Notes: generated by a model from the sequence alone, not told the origin. Shown: positions 1 to 8,810, counted from the first letter of the stretch. The stretch is DNA of 64,000 bases from Thalassobius sp965218685 (GCF_965218685.1 NZ_OZ244657.1:1550001-1614000), one strand, 5' to 3'. Translations and numbers: made by a program.

Positions 1-163
1 CTATATGCGCGCGGCCACGCCGGGGCAGGCGATCCGCACCCGCGCGCATTGCTATCGCATCACCAAAACCGTGGCCTTTGTCCGCGCCGAAGCACTTGAC
101 GACGACGAAGACCTGCCTGTCGCCACGGCCAGCGGTGCCTTTACCGTCGAAGGAGGCCGCTGA
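1..163 (+). CDS. PaaI-type thioesterase, 3' end only
   Basis: Only the last 53 codons are in the window; the gene begins before position 1. The visible tail, with motifs such as ATPGQAIRTRAHCYRITKT and ending ATASGAFTVEGGR, resembles the last strands of a hotdog-fold acyl-CoA thioesterase of the PaaI/YbgC group. These enzymes hydrolyse acyl-CoA thioesters in the cytoplasm. Its TGA overlaps the ATG of the next gene, itself a PaaI-like protein, by one base (TGATG), so the two are translationally coupled paralogues. The substrate cannot be read from this fragment. Assignment is moderate because the catalytic segment is missing. Confidence 0.65.
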   Translation, partial: YMRAATPGQAIRTRAHCYRITKTVAFVRAEALDDDEDLPVATASGAFTVEGGR

Positions 164-675
164 TGAACAAGCGCCCCAGACCCGAACCCATGCAGGTCGT
201 CAAGCAGCGCCGCGACGCAGCTTTGAACGCTCTGGTGCATGGTGTGCCTTATATCCAGTTCCTTGGCATCGAGTTTGACCGCCGCGGGGATGAACTGACC
301 GCCGTGCTTCCGTTCGAGGACAAGCTGATCGGCAATCCCATGCTGCCCGCTATCCACGGCGGGGTGACCGCTGCGTTTCTAGAGGTGACGGCGATCATCG
401 GGCTTAGCTGGGCCTATCTGTGGGATGATATCGAAAGCGGGGCGCTGGACGTGGAACAACTGGTCGCCGGCCAGCTGCCGCGTCTACCCAAGACAATTGA
501 TTTCACGGTGGATTATCTGCGTTCGGGCCTGCCGCGTGATGCCTATGCGCGCGCGCAGATCAACCGCTCGGGGCGGCGATACGCAAGCGTGCATGTCGAG
601 GCCTGGCAAGACAACCGCCATCGCAACTTTGCCCAGGCTACCGGGCATTTCCTGATGCCGCAATCGGATGGCTGA
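163..675 (+). CDS. PaaI family thioesterase
   Basis: This 170-aa cytoplasmic protein has the hotdog-fold signature HGGVTAAFLE at about residues 65-74, which forms the central helix and active-site edge in PaaI-type thioesterases. The family cleaves acyl- or aryl-CoA thioesters; the substrate here is unknown. The first 30 residues are a polar extension before the hotdog domain. The start overlaps the stop of the upstream thioesterase fragment by one base, and the 3' end overlaps the following MATE gene by 8 bases, so the three are probably one operon. Two adjacent thioesterases in tandem is a common arrangement in Rhodobacteraceae, and they may act as heteromers, but that is inference. Confidence 0.85.
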   Translation: MNKRPRPEPMQVVKQRRDAALNALVHGVPYIQFLGIEFDRRGDELTAVLPFEDKLIGNPMLPAIHGGVTAAFLEVTAIIGLSWAYLWDDIESGALDVEQLVAGQLPRLPKTIDFTVDYLRSGLPRDAYARAQINRSGRRYASVHVEAWQDNRHRNFAQATGHFLMPQSDG

Positions 676-1984
676 TCCGAACGCGATCACGCACCGACGT
701 GTGTTAAAGATCGCCTTGCCCATTGTTCTGTCCAACGCCACGGTGCCCATTCTGGGGGCCGTGGACACGGGCGTTGTCGGGCAAATGGGGCTGGCCGCTC
801 CGATCGGGGCGGTAGGCGTTGGTGCGGTGATCCTGACCGGCACATACTGGATCTTCGGCTTTTTGCGCATGGGTACCACGGGGCTGGCGGCCCAGGCGCA
901 CGGGGCCGGGGACCGGGGCGAGGTCTCGGCGCTATTAACTCGCGCGTTGATGATCGCGGCCACGGCAGGTCTGGCCATCATCCTGCTTCAAACGTTAATC
1001 TTTCACGGGGCCTTTCTGGTTTCGCCTGCCAGCCCCGAGGTTGAATCCCTTGCCCGCGATTATCTGAGCATTCGCATCTACAGCGCCCCGGCCGCTATTG
1101 CCCTTTATGGCGTCACCGGCTGGCTGATCGCGCAAGAGAGGACCCGCGCCGTGCTGGTCATCCAGCTGTGGATGAACGGGCTGAACATCCTTCTGGACCT
1201 GTGGTTCGTGCTGGGGCTTGATTGGGGCGTGCAGGGCGTTTCATTTGCCACCTTCTGCGCAGAATGGAGCGGTCTTGCGCTGGGCCTGTGGCTGTGCCGA
1301 CCAGCTTTTGCCACCCCCATGTGGCGCGACTGGGCGCGTGTCTTTGATCGGGCCAAGCTTACTCATATGATGACGGTGAACGTAGATATCATGCTGCGAT
1401 CGCTGATGCTGCAGGCGATCTTTATCTCGTTCCTGCTGTTGGGCGCCGATTTTGGGGACGTCACCCTTGCCGCCAATCAGGTGCTGCTGCAGTTCCTTTA
1501 TATCACCGCCTATGCGCTGGACGGGTTTGCCTTTGGCGCCGAGACCCTTGTGGGTCAGGCGCTGGGCGCACGCAAACGCGCGGCACTGCGGCGCGCTGCG
1601 TTTCTGTCCGGCTTGTGGGGCTATGTCGTTGCAATCGGGCTGACGCTGGGCTTCGCGATCGCGGGCGGCTGGATCATCGACCTGATGAGCACATCTCAGC
1701 CCGTTCGGGCCGAGGCGCGCGTTTTCCTGATCTACATGATCGCAGCGCCCTTTATCGGAGCGGCCAGCTGGATGCTGGATGGCATCTTTATCGGCGCCAC
1801 GCGCGGACGGGATATGCGCAACATGATGGCAGTCAGTTTCGTGATTTATCTGGCCGCGCTGGCGGTGCTGCTGCCGATCTTTGGAAACCACGGTCTGTGG
1901 GCTGCGCTGCTGATCAGCTTTGCGGCAAGGGGGGTGACGCTTGCGTGGCGCTACCCCGCGCTAGAGGCCGAGGCCGCGACTTAA
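668..1984 (+). CDS. MATE family efflux transporter (DinF-like)
   Basis: The 438-aa product is an inner membrane protein with about 12 hydrophobic segments arranged as two related halves, the pattern of MATE-type Na+ or H+ antiporters. The N-terminal part (LPIVLSNATVPILGAVDTGV) resembles the DinF branch, in which an acidic residue sits in helix 1. Such pumps export cationic drugs or metabolites; the substrate is unknown. The start codon lies within the end of the thioesterase gene (8-base overlap), so expression is coupled. The 3' end overlaps the convergent arsC-like gene by 4 bases, leaving no room for a terminator between them. Confidence 0.9.
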   Translation: MADPNAITHRRVLKIALPIVLSNATVPILGAVDTGVVGQMGLAAPIGAVGVGAVILTGTYWIFGFLRMGTTGLAAQAHGAGDRGEVSALLTRALMIAATAGLAIILLQTLIFHGAFLVSPASPEVESLARDYLSIRIYSAPAAIALYGVTGWLIAQERTRAVLVIQLWMNGLNILLDLWFVLGLDWGVQGVSFATFCAEWSGLALGLWLCRPAFATPMWRDWARVFDRAKLTHMMTVNVDIMLRSLMLQAIFISFLLLGADFGDVTLAANQVLLQFLYITAYALDGFAFGAETLVGQALGARKRAALRRAAFLSGLWGYVVAIGLTLGFAIAGGWIIDLMSTSQPVRAEARVFLIYMIAAPFIGAASWMLDGIFIGATRGRDMRNMMAVSFVIYLAALAVLLPIFGNHGLWAALLISFAARGVTLAWRYPALEAEAAT

Positions 1985-2316
1985 AGGATGTCCAGCACTT
2001 GTTCGGGCGGACGTCCAAGGCGCGCCTTGCCGTTGGCGAACACGACAGGGCGCTCGATCAGCTTGGGGTTGGCGGCCATGGCCTCCAGCAGGGCGTCTTC
2101 GGGCAGGTCCTTGGTCAGGCCCAGTTCCTTGAATAGCGCCTCTTTGGTGCGCATCATTTCGATGGCGCTTAGGCCCAATGCGGCTTGAGCCGCGCGCAGT
2201 TCCGTGACCGAAGGCGCGTCCTCAAGATATTTGCGCACCTCAACCTCGCGCCCTTCCAACAAAGCCAGGGTCTGACGCGATTTCGAACAGCGGGGGTTGT
2301 GCCAAATGGTGATCAT
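1981..2316 (-). CDS. arsC: ArsC/YffB-type thioredoxin-fold reductase
   Basis: This 111-aa protein has the ArsC signature NPRCSKSRQT with the redox cysteine at residue 10, and the late RPVVFANGKARLGRPPE segment typical of glutaredoxin-coupled arsenate reductases. True ArsC reduces arsenate to arsenite using glutathione and glutaredoxin; YffB/Spx-like paralogues look similar and may have other roles. No arsenic efflux gene (arsB, acr3) or ArsR regulator lies nearby, so arsenic detoxification is not proven by context. The start overlaps the stop of pyrD by 4 bases (ATGA), making it the last gene of a DUF952-pyrD-arsC operon. Confidence 0.85.
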   Translation of the reverse strand: MITIWHNPRCSKSRQTLALLEGREVEVRKYLEDAPSVTELRAAQAALGLSAIEMMRTKEALFKELGLTKDLPEDALLEAMAANPKLIERPVVFANGKARLGRPPEQVLDIL

Positions 2317-3371
2317 AGCCAGTCCTCTCTCGCGGTGCCCACGGCCTGGTCCACGTTGTCAAATCCGTCTTGCTCCAGCAGTTTGTCCAGCCCTTTGGCG
2401 ATCTCGGCGCCCAGCGACAGCCCGTGATAGACCAGCGCGGTATAGAGCTGCACGGCCGAGGCCCCGGCCCGGATTTTCGCATAGGCTTGTTGCGCGTTCG
2501 AGATGCCGCCGACGCCGATCAGGGGCAGCTTGCCCTCGGTCAGCACGGACAAACGGGCCAGAACGCGGGTGGATTTTTCAAACAGAGGCGCGCCGGACAG
2601 ACCGCCCGCCTGATCGCGATGCTGGCTTTGCAGGCCTTCGCGCGACAGGGTGGTGTTGGTGGCGATCACCGCATCGATGCCGGATGTCAGCGCGACCTCG
2701 GCCACGTCCTCCAACTCTTCGGGGCTCAGATCGGGGGCGATTTTCAGGAAGACGGGGATTTTTCGGTCCAGTTCGGCGCGGGCGTCGATCACGCCGGCCA
2801 GCAGCGCCGACAGCGCTTCTTTACCCTGCAAATCACGCAGCTTTTCGGTGTTGGGAGAGGACACGTTCACCGTCGCGAAATCCAGGTATGGCCCGCAATG
2901 GGTCAGCACGCGGGCGAAATCGGCGGCGCGGTCCTCGCTGTCTTTGTTGGCGCCCAGATTAAGGCCCAGCACCATATCGCGGGGGCGTTGGGACAGACGT
3001 GCGCCGATCGCTTCCATCCCCTCGTTGTTGAAGCCGAACCGGTTGATCGCGGCCTGATCTTCGGACAGGCGGAACAAGCGCGGCTTGGGGTTTCCGGGCT
3101 GTGGGCGGGGGGTGGCGGCGCCAACCTCGATGAACCCGAAACCCGCGCGCGACAACGGCGACAAGACCTGCGCGTTCTTATCAAACCCTGCGGCCAGGCC
3201 CACTGGGTTGGCCATGTTCAGCCCCGCAACCGTGGTGCGCAGCCGTTCCGAGGTCACCAGCCCAGCAAGGGGCGCGGCCCCCAGTTGCAGCGCTTTGATC
3301 GACAGGCCATGCGCGGTTTCGGGGTCAACCTTGTGCAGGGCGAACAGGCCCAGTTTTTCCAGCGGAGTCAT
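2313..3371 (-). CDS. pyrD: Quinone-dependent dihydroorotate dehydrogenase (class 2)
   Basis: The 352-aa enzyme oxidises dihydroorotate to orotate in de novo pyrimidine synthesis and passes electrons through FMN to membrane quinone. Class 2 is indicated by the N-terminal helical region before the barrel (MTPLEKLGLFALHKVDPETA) and by the serine-type active site motif NVSSPNTEKLRDLQG. FMN phosphate-binding motifs ATNTT and GVGGIS are present. The ATG at 3371 overlaps the stop of the DUF952 gene by 4 bases. An upstream in-frame start would add about 42 residues that run inside the DUF952 gene and do not belong to the family, so it is rejected. Confidence 0.95.
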   Translation of the reverse strand: MTPLEKLGLFALHKVDPETAHGLSIKALQLGAAPLAGLVTSERLRTTVAGLNMANPVGLAAGFDKNAQVLSPLSRAGFGFIEVGAATPRPQPGNPKPRLFRLSEDQAAINRFGFNNEGMEAIGARLSQRPRDMVLGLNLGANKDSEDRAADFARVLTHCGPYLDFATVNVSSPNTEKLRDLQGKEALSALLAGVIDARAELDRKIPVFLKIAPDLSPEELEDVAEVALTSGIDAVIATNTTLSREGLQSQHRDQAGGLSGAPLFEKSTRVLARLSVLTEGKLPLIGVGGISNAQQAYAKIRAGASAVQLYTALVYHGLSLGAEIAKGLDKLLEQDGFDNVDQAVGTAREDWL

Positions 3372-3706
3372 TCCATACCTTCCGGGAATTGATGCGCCCC
3401 ATCCACCAGCGGCAGGGGCAGATGCCATGCGATATCCGACAGTTTCAGCGCGCGGTAAAGATGGGGAAACAGCGCACCGCCGCGCGAGGGTTCCCATTTC
3501 AGGGCCTCGCCCAGGGTGTCAGTCTCGACGGCCAGCAGCTCCAATCCGTCCTCGTCTGCGAAATGCTTGGCGGCGGTTTCGGCGGCCTGCTGGGCGGTTG
3601 AAAAATGTACGAAGCCATCGGCCAGATCGACCGGCGCACCCAAGGACTGGCCCTTGGTCTGCAATTCGGCCCATTCGTCGGCGCGGAATATCTTGTAGAT
3701 CAGCAT
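3368..3706 (-). CDS. DUF952 family protein
   Basis: This 112-aa protein begins MLIYKIFRADEWAEL and contains DGFVHFSTAQQA, the hallmark pair of the DUF952 family, which has a small ADP-ribosyltransferase-like fold and no firmly established activity. It opens a three-gene operon with pyrD and the arsC-like gene; each junction is a 4-base ATGA overlap. In other Rhodobacteraceae this gene also tends to sit beside pyrD, which suggests a link to nucleotide metabolism, but that is inference from context only. Confidence 0.85.
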   Translation of the reverse strand: MLIYKIFRADEWAELQTKGQSLGAPVDLADGFVHFSTAQQAAETAAKHFADEDGLELLAVETDTLGEALKWEPSRGGALFPHLYRALKLSDIAWHLPLPLVDGAHQFPEGME

Positions 3707-3804
3707 GAGCCTGACATGCCGCGCAGGTCCGCCGGGGTCAAGCCAGAAGGGGATTTGCCCGCCCCTTGTGATCCGTTATTGTGCCCGCAACGACGGAGGC
3801 ACAT

Positions 3805-4110
3805 GTGGATCACCCCCTGATCGACCTGATCAACCAGAAAATCGCCGAGGCGCAGGCCGACGGGTCCTTTGACAACCTCGAAGGCGCGGGCAAACCGCTG
3901 CCAGATTGCGATGACCCCCAGAATGCCTTGCTGAACCGGTTGGTGAAAGAGGCAGGCGGTGTGCCCGAGTTCGTGTCCCTTTCGCGCGAGCTGGCCAAAC
4001 TGCGGGAAGAGCTTCGCGAAACCGGGGACCGCACGCGCCGGCATGACATCATGAAAGAGATGTCGATGATGGAGGCCCGGATCGAGCTGGCTCGCAAGGC
4101 CTATCGCTAG
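3805..4110 (+). CDS. DUF1992 (DnaJ-C28-like) protein
   Basis: The 101-aa product matches the DUF1992 family: it starts HPLIDLINQKIAEAQADGSFDNL, then GKPLP, and ends in a charged helical stretch (MKEMSMMEARIELARKAYR). The domain is found alone in bacteria and fused to DnaJ in eukaryotic DNAJC28; its function is not established. I chose the GTG at 3805 because a GGAGG at 3795-3799 stands 5 bases upstream. An in-frame GTG at 3781 would add 8 residues but lies before that ribosome-binding site. It is transcribed away from the DUF952 operon, and its end overlaps the convergent LysR gene by 4 bases. Confidence 0.8.
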   Translation: MDHPLIDLINQKIAEAQADGSFDNLEGAGKPLPDCDDPQNALLNRLVKEAGGVPEFVSLSRELAKLREELRETGDRTRRHDIMKEMSMMEARIELARKAYR

Positions 4111-4997
4111 GGTTTCAGTCGTGCGCTTATGCCCGACGCCAACAGATCGAACACCAGTCGGACACGGCGCGAGGTCCGCAGTTCTTTGTGGGCCACCAGC
4201 CAGACCGGATAAAGCATCGGCGGCGCGTCCGGCACTGCCTTGATCAGCCCGTGCGTTTGGCCAACATGGGTGGGAAACACGCCCAGCCCGACGCCCGCCT
4301 GCACCATTGCCAGCTGCACCAGGTGGTTGGCCGAGGTGACGGTGAATTGTTCAGGCGCGAAGATATGACCCATCTGGCTCAGGCGCTGGCGCAGCAGATC
4401 CGTCCAGTCGAACCCGATAATCTCGGCCTGGGACAGATCGCTCAGCCCGTCCAGATAGGCGCGCGTTCCGTACAGATGCCCCGCGTCGTCGCAGATTTTG
4501 CGCGCGATCAGGTCGGGATGGCCGGGGTCCGTGTTGCGAATGGCGATATCGGCCTCGCGGCGCAGTAGGTCGGCTTGGGTGTTTGCGGCAACGACTTCAA
4601 GCCGGATACCCGGATGCTGGGTGCGTATCTGGCCGATCATGGGGGGCAGCAAACTGGCCGAGAGCATTTCGCTGGCGGTGATGGTCACGGTGCCTTCGAC
4701 GCTTTCGACCTGACCCGATGCCGCCAAAGAGAACTTCATTGCAGCTTCACCCATGGCGCGGACATGTTCAGCCAGATCCAGACCTGCCTGGGTGGGTACC
4801 AACCCCCGGCCAACGCGTTGGAACAGGGTCACGCCCAGCTCTTGCTCCAGCGCGGTGACCTGCCGGCCCAGCGTGGGCTGCGCCTGGCCCAAAGCGCGGG
4901 CGGCGGCTGAAAGCGAGCCCTCTTCCACCACCACCAAAAAGGCGCGTGCACGGTTCCAATCAAAGGTGAGGCTTTTCCATTCCATGCGAAAATGCAT
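4107..4997 (-). CDS. LysR family transcriptional regulator
   Basis: This 296-aa protein has the LysR winged-helix domain at residues 13-72 (SLSAAARALGQAQPTLGRQV is the recognition helix-turn-helix) followed by a periplasmic-binding-like co-inducer domain. It is divergent from the quinone-reductase-like gene at 5084, and a palindrome at 5009-5023 lies between them, so control of that gene is likely. ATG 4985 is an alternative start that removes MHFR; neither start has a strong ribosome-binding site. The ligand cannot be inferred. Confidence 0.9.
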   Translation of the reverse strand: MHFRMEWKSLTFDWNRARAFLVVVEEGSLSAAARALGQAQPTLGRQVTALEQELGVTLFQRVGRGLVPTQAGLDLAEHVRAMGEAAMKFSLAASGQVESVEGTVTITASEMLSASLLPPMIGQIRTQHPGIRLEVVAANTQADLLRREADIAIRNTDPGHPDLIARKICDDAGHLYGTRAYLDGLSDLSQAEIIGFDWTDLLRQRLSQMGHIFAPEQFTVTSANHLVQLAMVQAGVGLGVFPTHVGQTHGLIKAVPDAPPMLYPVWLVAHKELRTSRRVRLVFDLLASGISARLKP

Positions 4998-5008
4998 ATC
5001 AAAACTAC

Positions 5009-5023
5009 GAATTCAGTCAATTC
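5009..5023. promoter_or_regulatory. Candidate LysR operator palindrome
   Basis: The bases GAATT-cagtc-AATTC form a perfect 5-bp inverted repeat of 15 bases in the 86-base gap between the divergent LysR gene and the 5084 oxidoreductase gene. The length and position fit a LysR box. Binding is inferred, not shown. Confidence 0.45.
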
Positions 5024-5083
5024 ACTTGCGAAAAGGTATGCTTCAAAACGGGGACAAGCTCACTTCTCAAACGAGGTTCCATC

Positions 5084-6046
5084 ATGAAAGCTGTCACCTA
5101 TCGCCGTTATGGCCCCCCAAATGTTCTGTCACTCTCGTCCGTGCCCAAACCCGTTCCGGGGGGTGGCCAGATGCTGGTGCGTGTCCATGCCAGTTCGGTC
5201 ACGACGGCCGATTGGCGCCTGCGCGCCGCTGCCTTTCCCGGGGTGATGCAAATCCCCGGGCGGTTGATGTTCGGCCTGTGCGGACCGCGTAACCCGGTTC
5301 TGGGCAGTGACTTCGCCGGGGTGGTTGAAGAGGTCGGCTCGGACGTCAGTCTGTTCAAACCGGGCGACCGGGTGTTCGGGTTTGCTCCGCGCGGCGCCCA
5401 TGCTGAGTATCTGATGATCGAGCAAATGGGTGCCGTGACTCATCTGCCCCAAACCCTGGGCTTTGCCGAGGCCGCCGCCTTGCCTTTTGGCGCTTTGGCC
5501 GCGCTGGTGTTCCTTCGCGACTACGGTCAGGTGCAGCCGGGGCAGAAGGTGCTGGTGATTGGCGGGTCGGGCGGCGTGGGGGCCTATGCGGTGCAGATCG
5601 CGCGCGCCATGGGGGCCGAGGTCACGGCCGTGGCCAGCGCGGGCAATCTGGAGCTTATGCAGCAGTTGGGCGCTGCGCAGGTGCGGGACTATCGCGTCGA
5701 ATCCCCGGTTCAGGCAACCGATGGTTTTGACGTGATCCTTGACACGGTCGGTGCCGTGAGTTTTGCCCAGGGGCGGCCGGGACTGGCGGAAAAGGGCGTG
5801 TTCATCCCGCTGAACTTTGGCCTGAAGGAAATCGCTTTGGCCATGCTCAGCAAACAGCTGAAAATCGGTATCAGCGGGGACACCCGCGCTGATCTGGACA
5901 CGCTTGTGGCAATGATCGATGCGGGTAAACTGCGCCCCGTGATCGACCGCTGCTATCCGCTGGAACAAGCGGTGCAGGCGCATGCCCACGTCGAAGGACG
6001 CCATCGCAAAGGCGCGGTCGTCCTGACCGTGCAAACCGCGGCTTGA
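5084..6046 (+). CDS. NAD(P)-dependent alcohol dehydrogenase / quinone oxidoreductase (MDR family)
   Basis: The 320-aa cytoplasmic enzyme is a medium-chain reductase: a GroES-like N-terminal domain (residues 25-125) and a Rossmann domain with the NADPH motif GGSGGVGAYAVQIA at about 163-176. It lacks the structural zinc cysteine cluster, so it belongs to the zeta-crystallin/quinone oxidoreductase-like branch that reduces quinones, enones or aldehydes. The ATG at 5084 is preceded by ACGAGG about 7 bases upstream. It is divergent from a LysR regulator that probably controls it. The substrate is unknown. Confidence 0.88.
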   Translation: MKAVTYRRYGPPNVLSLSSVPKPVPGGGQMLVRVHASSVTTADWRLRAAAFPGVMQIPGRLMFGLCGPRNPVLGSDFAGVVEEVGSDVSLFKPGDRVFGFAPRGAHAEYLMIEQMGAVTHLPQTLGFAEAAALPFGALAALVFLRDYGQVQPGQKVLVIGGSGGVGAYAVQIARAMGAEVTAVASAGNLELMQQLGAAQVRDYRVESPVQATDGFDVILDTVGAVSFAQGRPGLAEKGVFIPLNFGLKEIALAMLSKQLKIGISGDTRADLDTLVAMIDAGKLRPVIDRCYPLEQAVQAHAHVEGRHRKGAVVLTVQTAA

Positions 6047-6078
6047 CCCCCAAGGCCTAAGCTGAAAACGTGCCAGCC

Positions 6079-6738
6079 ATGTGCGGACGCCTTGCAAATA
6101 CCTTGCCTAACGATGCCATGGCGCAGCTGTTCAGCGCCATGCCTGGCAATGCTCTGCCCGAAGTGCCCAACTATAACATCTGCCCGACGACGCAGGTGCA
6201 TGTGGTTACCTCGGATGCAGAGCTGCGGCGTCTGGGCGCGATGCGCTGGGGATTTTTGCCAACATGGTACAAGACGCCCACTGATGGGCCACTGTTGATC
6301 AACGCTCGGTCTGAAACCATCGCCGAGAAGCCCGCATTCCGCGAGGCCTGCCGTCAGCGCCGCTGTATCCTGCCTGCCACCGGGTTCTACGAATGGAGCA
6401 AGGATGACGAGGGGAACCGCCTGCCGTGGTATTTCTCGCGTAGTGACGGGGCGCCATTGGCCCTTGCGGGGATCTGGCAGGACTGGGGGGGCGACCAAAT
6501 GGCAACCTGCGCCGTGGTCACCACCAGCGCCAGCGCGGATATCGCACATATCCACCACCGGATGCCGGTGGTGTTGGAACATGACAGTTGGGCCAAGTGG
6601 CTGGGCGAAGAGGGGCACGGTGCCGCGCTGTTGATGCGCCCGGCCGACGAAGGCACGCTGAACGTCCATCGGGTGGGGCGGGCCGTGAACTCGAACCGGG
6701 CCAGCGGGCCAGAGCTAATCGTGCCGTTTGACGAGTAA
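6079..6738 (+). CDS. SOS response-associated peptidase (SRAP; HMCES/YedK family)
   Basis: This 219-aa protein shields abasic sites in single-stranded DNA by forming a covalent thiazolidine link through its N-terminal cysteine. All key residues are visible and fall at the same numbers as in E. coli YedK: Cys2, Asn75 and Arg77 in NARSET, Glu105 in TGFYEWS, and His160 in HIHHRMP. The ATG at 6079 is fixed by the need to expose Cys2 after removal of the initiator Met; a GTG nine bases upstream would bury it and is rejected. No LexA box was recognised in the short upstream gap. Confidence 0.95.
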   Translation: MCGRLANTLPNDAMAQLFSAMPGNALPEVPNYNICPTTQVHVVTSDAELRRLGAMRWGFLPTWYKTPTDGPLLINARSETIAEKPAFREACRQRRCILPATGFYEWSKDDEGNRLPWYFSRSDGAPLALAGIWQDWGGDQMATCAVVTTSASADIAHIHHRMPVVLEHDSWAKWLGEEGHGAALLMRPADEGTLNVHRVGRAVNSNRASGPELIVPFDE

Positions 6739-6910
6739 TCCGGTAAAAGCCCTTCAACGCAAGACCGTTTCATGCCGTGAAACTACGGTGTTTAGGATGC
6801 GAATATCTATGCGTCACTCTTGTATCCTGCCGAGGATTCGCAGTATCCGACCGGTCAACGAGGGAGCCACCAGACCGTTGCAGCACTTTGACGTGAAAAC
6901 AGATGCCCCG

Positions 6911-7630
6911 ATGGGGCAGGTGTCCGTGCGCTTGTCCGGGGTCGTCTATGCGCGTGAAACTACGCAGGTTTTTGACGGGCTTTCGCTGGAGATCAGCGAA
7001 AAGCGTGTGGCCGTGGTCGGGCGCAATGGCTCGGGGAAATCACAGCTGGCGCGGCTGGTTGCGGGGCTTGCGGCGCCGGACCAGGGATCGGTCAGCGTGG
7101 CAGGCGTGGACGTGGCCAAGGACCGCAAGGGGGCGATCGCACAGGTCGGCATCCTGTTTCAAAACCCCGATCACCAGATCATTTTCCCAACGGTCGGAGA
7201 AGAGCTGACCTTTGGTCTGACCGCTCAGGGCATGGACAAGACCTCCGCGCGCGAGGCTGCCAAGCAAATGTTGGCGCGCTTTGACCGCGAGGCCTGGTTT
7301 GACCGGCCGGTGCACGCGCTTTCTGGGGGGCAGCGACATCTGGTCTGCCTGATGGCCGTACTGGCGATGGAGCCGCGGCTGATCATCCTGGACGAACCCT
7401 TTGCCGGCCTTGATCTGGCCACCACCGTGCGTCTGGGCCGTTACCTGGACGGGCTGCCGCAAAGCCTGATCCACATCAGCCATGACCTGAGCGCACTGGC
7501 CAACTATGACCGGGTGATCTGGTTAGAGCGCGGGGCGGTACACATGGACGGCGCACCCGATCAGGTTCTGCCCGCCTACGAGGCGCAGATGCGCGCCTGG
7601 GGAGGGACCGATGATCGCGTTGATCTCTGA
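6911..7630 (+). CDS. bioM: Biotin transporter energy-coupling ATPase BioM
   Basis: The product, about 239 aa, is an ABC ATPase of the energy-coupling factor type that powers biotin uptake with BioN and BioY. Walker A is GRNGSGKS, the signature motif LSGGQ, Walker B LIILDEPFAGLD and the switch histidine lies in HISHD. The N-terminus is uncertain. ATG 6911 gives the usual family length; TTG 6878, preceded by AGGGAG at 6861-6866, is an alternative, and an open frame extends to 6728 without family similarity. It overlaps bioN by 20 bases. No clear BioR site was found upstream. Confidence 0.9.
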   Translation: MGQVSVRLSGVVYARETTQVFDGLSLEISEKRVAVVGRNGSGKSQLARLVAGLAAPDQGSVSVAGVDVAKDRKGAIAQVGILFQNPDHQIIFPTVGEELTFGLTAQGMDKTSAREAAKQMLARFDREAWFDRPVHALSGGQRHLVCLMAVLAMEPRLIILDEPFAGLDLATTVRLGRYLDGLPQSLIHISHDLSALANYDRVIWLERGAVHMDGAPDQVLPAYEAQMRAWGGTDDRVDL

Positions 7631-8210
7631 TATTCGCACACCCTACCACGGTTGGCGCGCAGGGGCGAAACTGCTGGGCTTGTGCTTGTTTACCTTCGGG
7701 ATTTTCTTTCTGGACGGCATCGCCGCCAGTCTGGCCGTCACTGCGCTGGTTGCAGCTGCCTATCTGGTCGGGGGCACAGACTTTGCCCGGCAGGGTCTGC
7801 GGATGCTGCGGCCCATGCTTTATTTCATCGCGATCATCATGGTTTGGCACTGGATAACGGATGCCATCCCTCAGGGCGTGGTGATCGTGCTGCGCCTGCT
7901 GGCGGCGATCGCGGCGGCTAACCTGGTCACGCTGACCACCCGGCTCGAGGATATGCTGGACGTGGTGCAAACCTCGCTGGCTTGGCTGCGCGTGCCCTAT
8001 CAGGCGCGCCGCCGCTTCGCGCTGGCCATCGCGTTGGTGATCCGCTTCACGCCCGTGCTGGTGCAAAAGGGCGGCCACCTTCTGGAGGCATGGCGCGCCA
8101 GAACCGTAAAACGACCCGGATGGAGGCTGGTGCTGCCCATGGCTCTGCTGGCAATAGATGACGCAGAACAAACCGCCGAAGCGCTGAAAGCGCGCGGCGG
8201 ATTGAGTTGA
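7611..8210 (+). CDS. bioN: Biotin transporter transmembrane protein BioN
   Basis: The 199-aa T-component of the biotin ECF transporter has about five hydrophobic segments in the inner membrane and couples ATP hydrolysis by BioM to the substrate subunit BioY. It is shorter than EcfT of group II systems, as is normal for BioN. The conserved arginine-containing coupling helices near the C-terminus correspond to the region KGGHLLEAWRARTVKRPG. It starts inside bioM (20-base overlap) and is followed after 51 bases by bioY, giving the standard bioM-bioN-bioY order. Confidence 0.9.
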   Translation: MIALISDIRTPYHGWRAGAKLLGLCLFTFGIFFLDGIAASLAVTALVAAAYLVGGTDFARQGLRMLRPMLYFIAIIMVWHWITDAIPQGVVIVLRLLAAIAAANLVTLTTRLEDMLDVVQTSLAWLRVPYQARRRFALAIALVIRFTPVLVQKGGHLLEAWRARTVKRPGWRLVLPMALLAIDDAEQTAEALKARGGLS

Positions 8211-8261
8211 TAGGCGAGACCGCTGGCCCGCCAAGACCGGACATTGAAAAGGACCCCTGAA

Positions 8262-8801
8262 ATGGAACGCAACCTTACCCTTATCGCCCTATTCGCCGCG
8301 CTGATCGCGGCGCTGGGGCTGCTACCGAAACTGAACCTTGTCAGCGGCGTGCCGATCACCGCGCAATCGCTGGGCATCATGCTTTGCGGCACCGTTCTGG
8401 GCGCCAAGCGTGGCGGCCTGGCTGTGCTGCTGTTCCTGGCGCTGGTCGCACTGGGCCTGCCCCTGCTGGCCGGTGGCCGTGGTGGCATCGGCGTGTTCGC
8501 GGGGCCCAGCGTTGGCTATCTGATCGGTTTTCCGGTCGCGGCCTTCGTAACCGGGGCCTTGGCGCAGGCCTGGCGTGATCGTGGCGGATTTGTTTTCCCC
8601 GCCGCTGCGGCCCTGATCGGGGGTATGTTCGTGCTGAATATTCTGGGCATCATCGGTCTGTCTATCAAGCTGGACAAGACCCTGATCGAAGCCACCGCTC
8701 TGGCGTTGCCCTACGTTCCCGGTGACACGATCAAAGCCGTTCTGGCCGGTTTGATCACCCAAGGTTTGCTGAAAGCGCGCCCCGGTTTGGCCGAGGCCTG
8801 A
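8262..8801 (+). CDS. bioY: Biotin transporter substrate-binding protein BioY
   Basis: This 179-aa inner membrane protein is the biotin-binding S-component. It shows about six membrane segments and the family motifs VPITAQSLGIML near residues 28-39 and GRGGIGVFAGPSVGYLIGF near 69-87. ATG 8262 is preceded by AAAGGA about 9 bases upstream; a TTG 18 bases earlier overlaps that site and is rejected. It closes the bioMNY operon, and an intrinsic terminator follows at 8866-8893. Confidence 0.95.
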   Translation: MERNLTLIALFAALIAALGLLPKLNLVSGVPITAQSLGIMLCGTVLGAKRGGLAVLLFLALVALGLPLLAGGRGGIGVFAGPSVGYLIGFPVAAFVTGALAQAWRDRGGFVFPAAAALIGGMFVLNILGIIGLSIKLDKTLIEATALALPYVPGDTIKAVLAGLITQGLLKARPGLAEA

Positions 8802-8810
8802 TCCGGGCGA

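Noticed and set aside
6787..6815. Possible BioR-type operator (AATATCTATG) upstream of bioM
   Set aside because: It matches only part of the TTATCTATAA-like consensus and lacks dyad symmetry.
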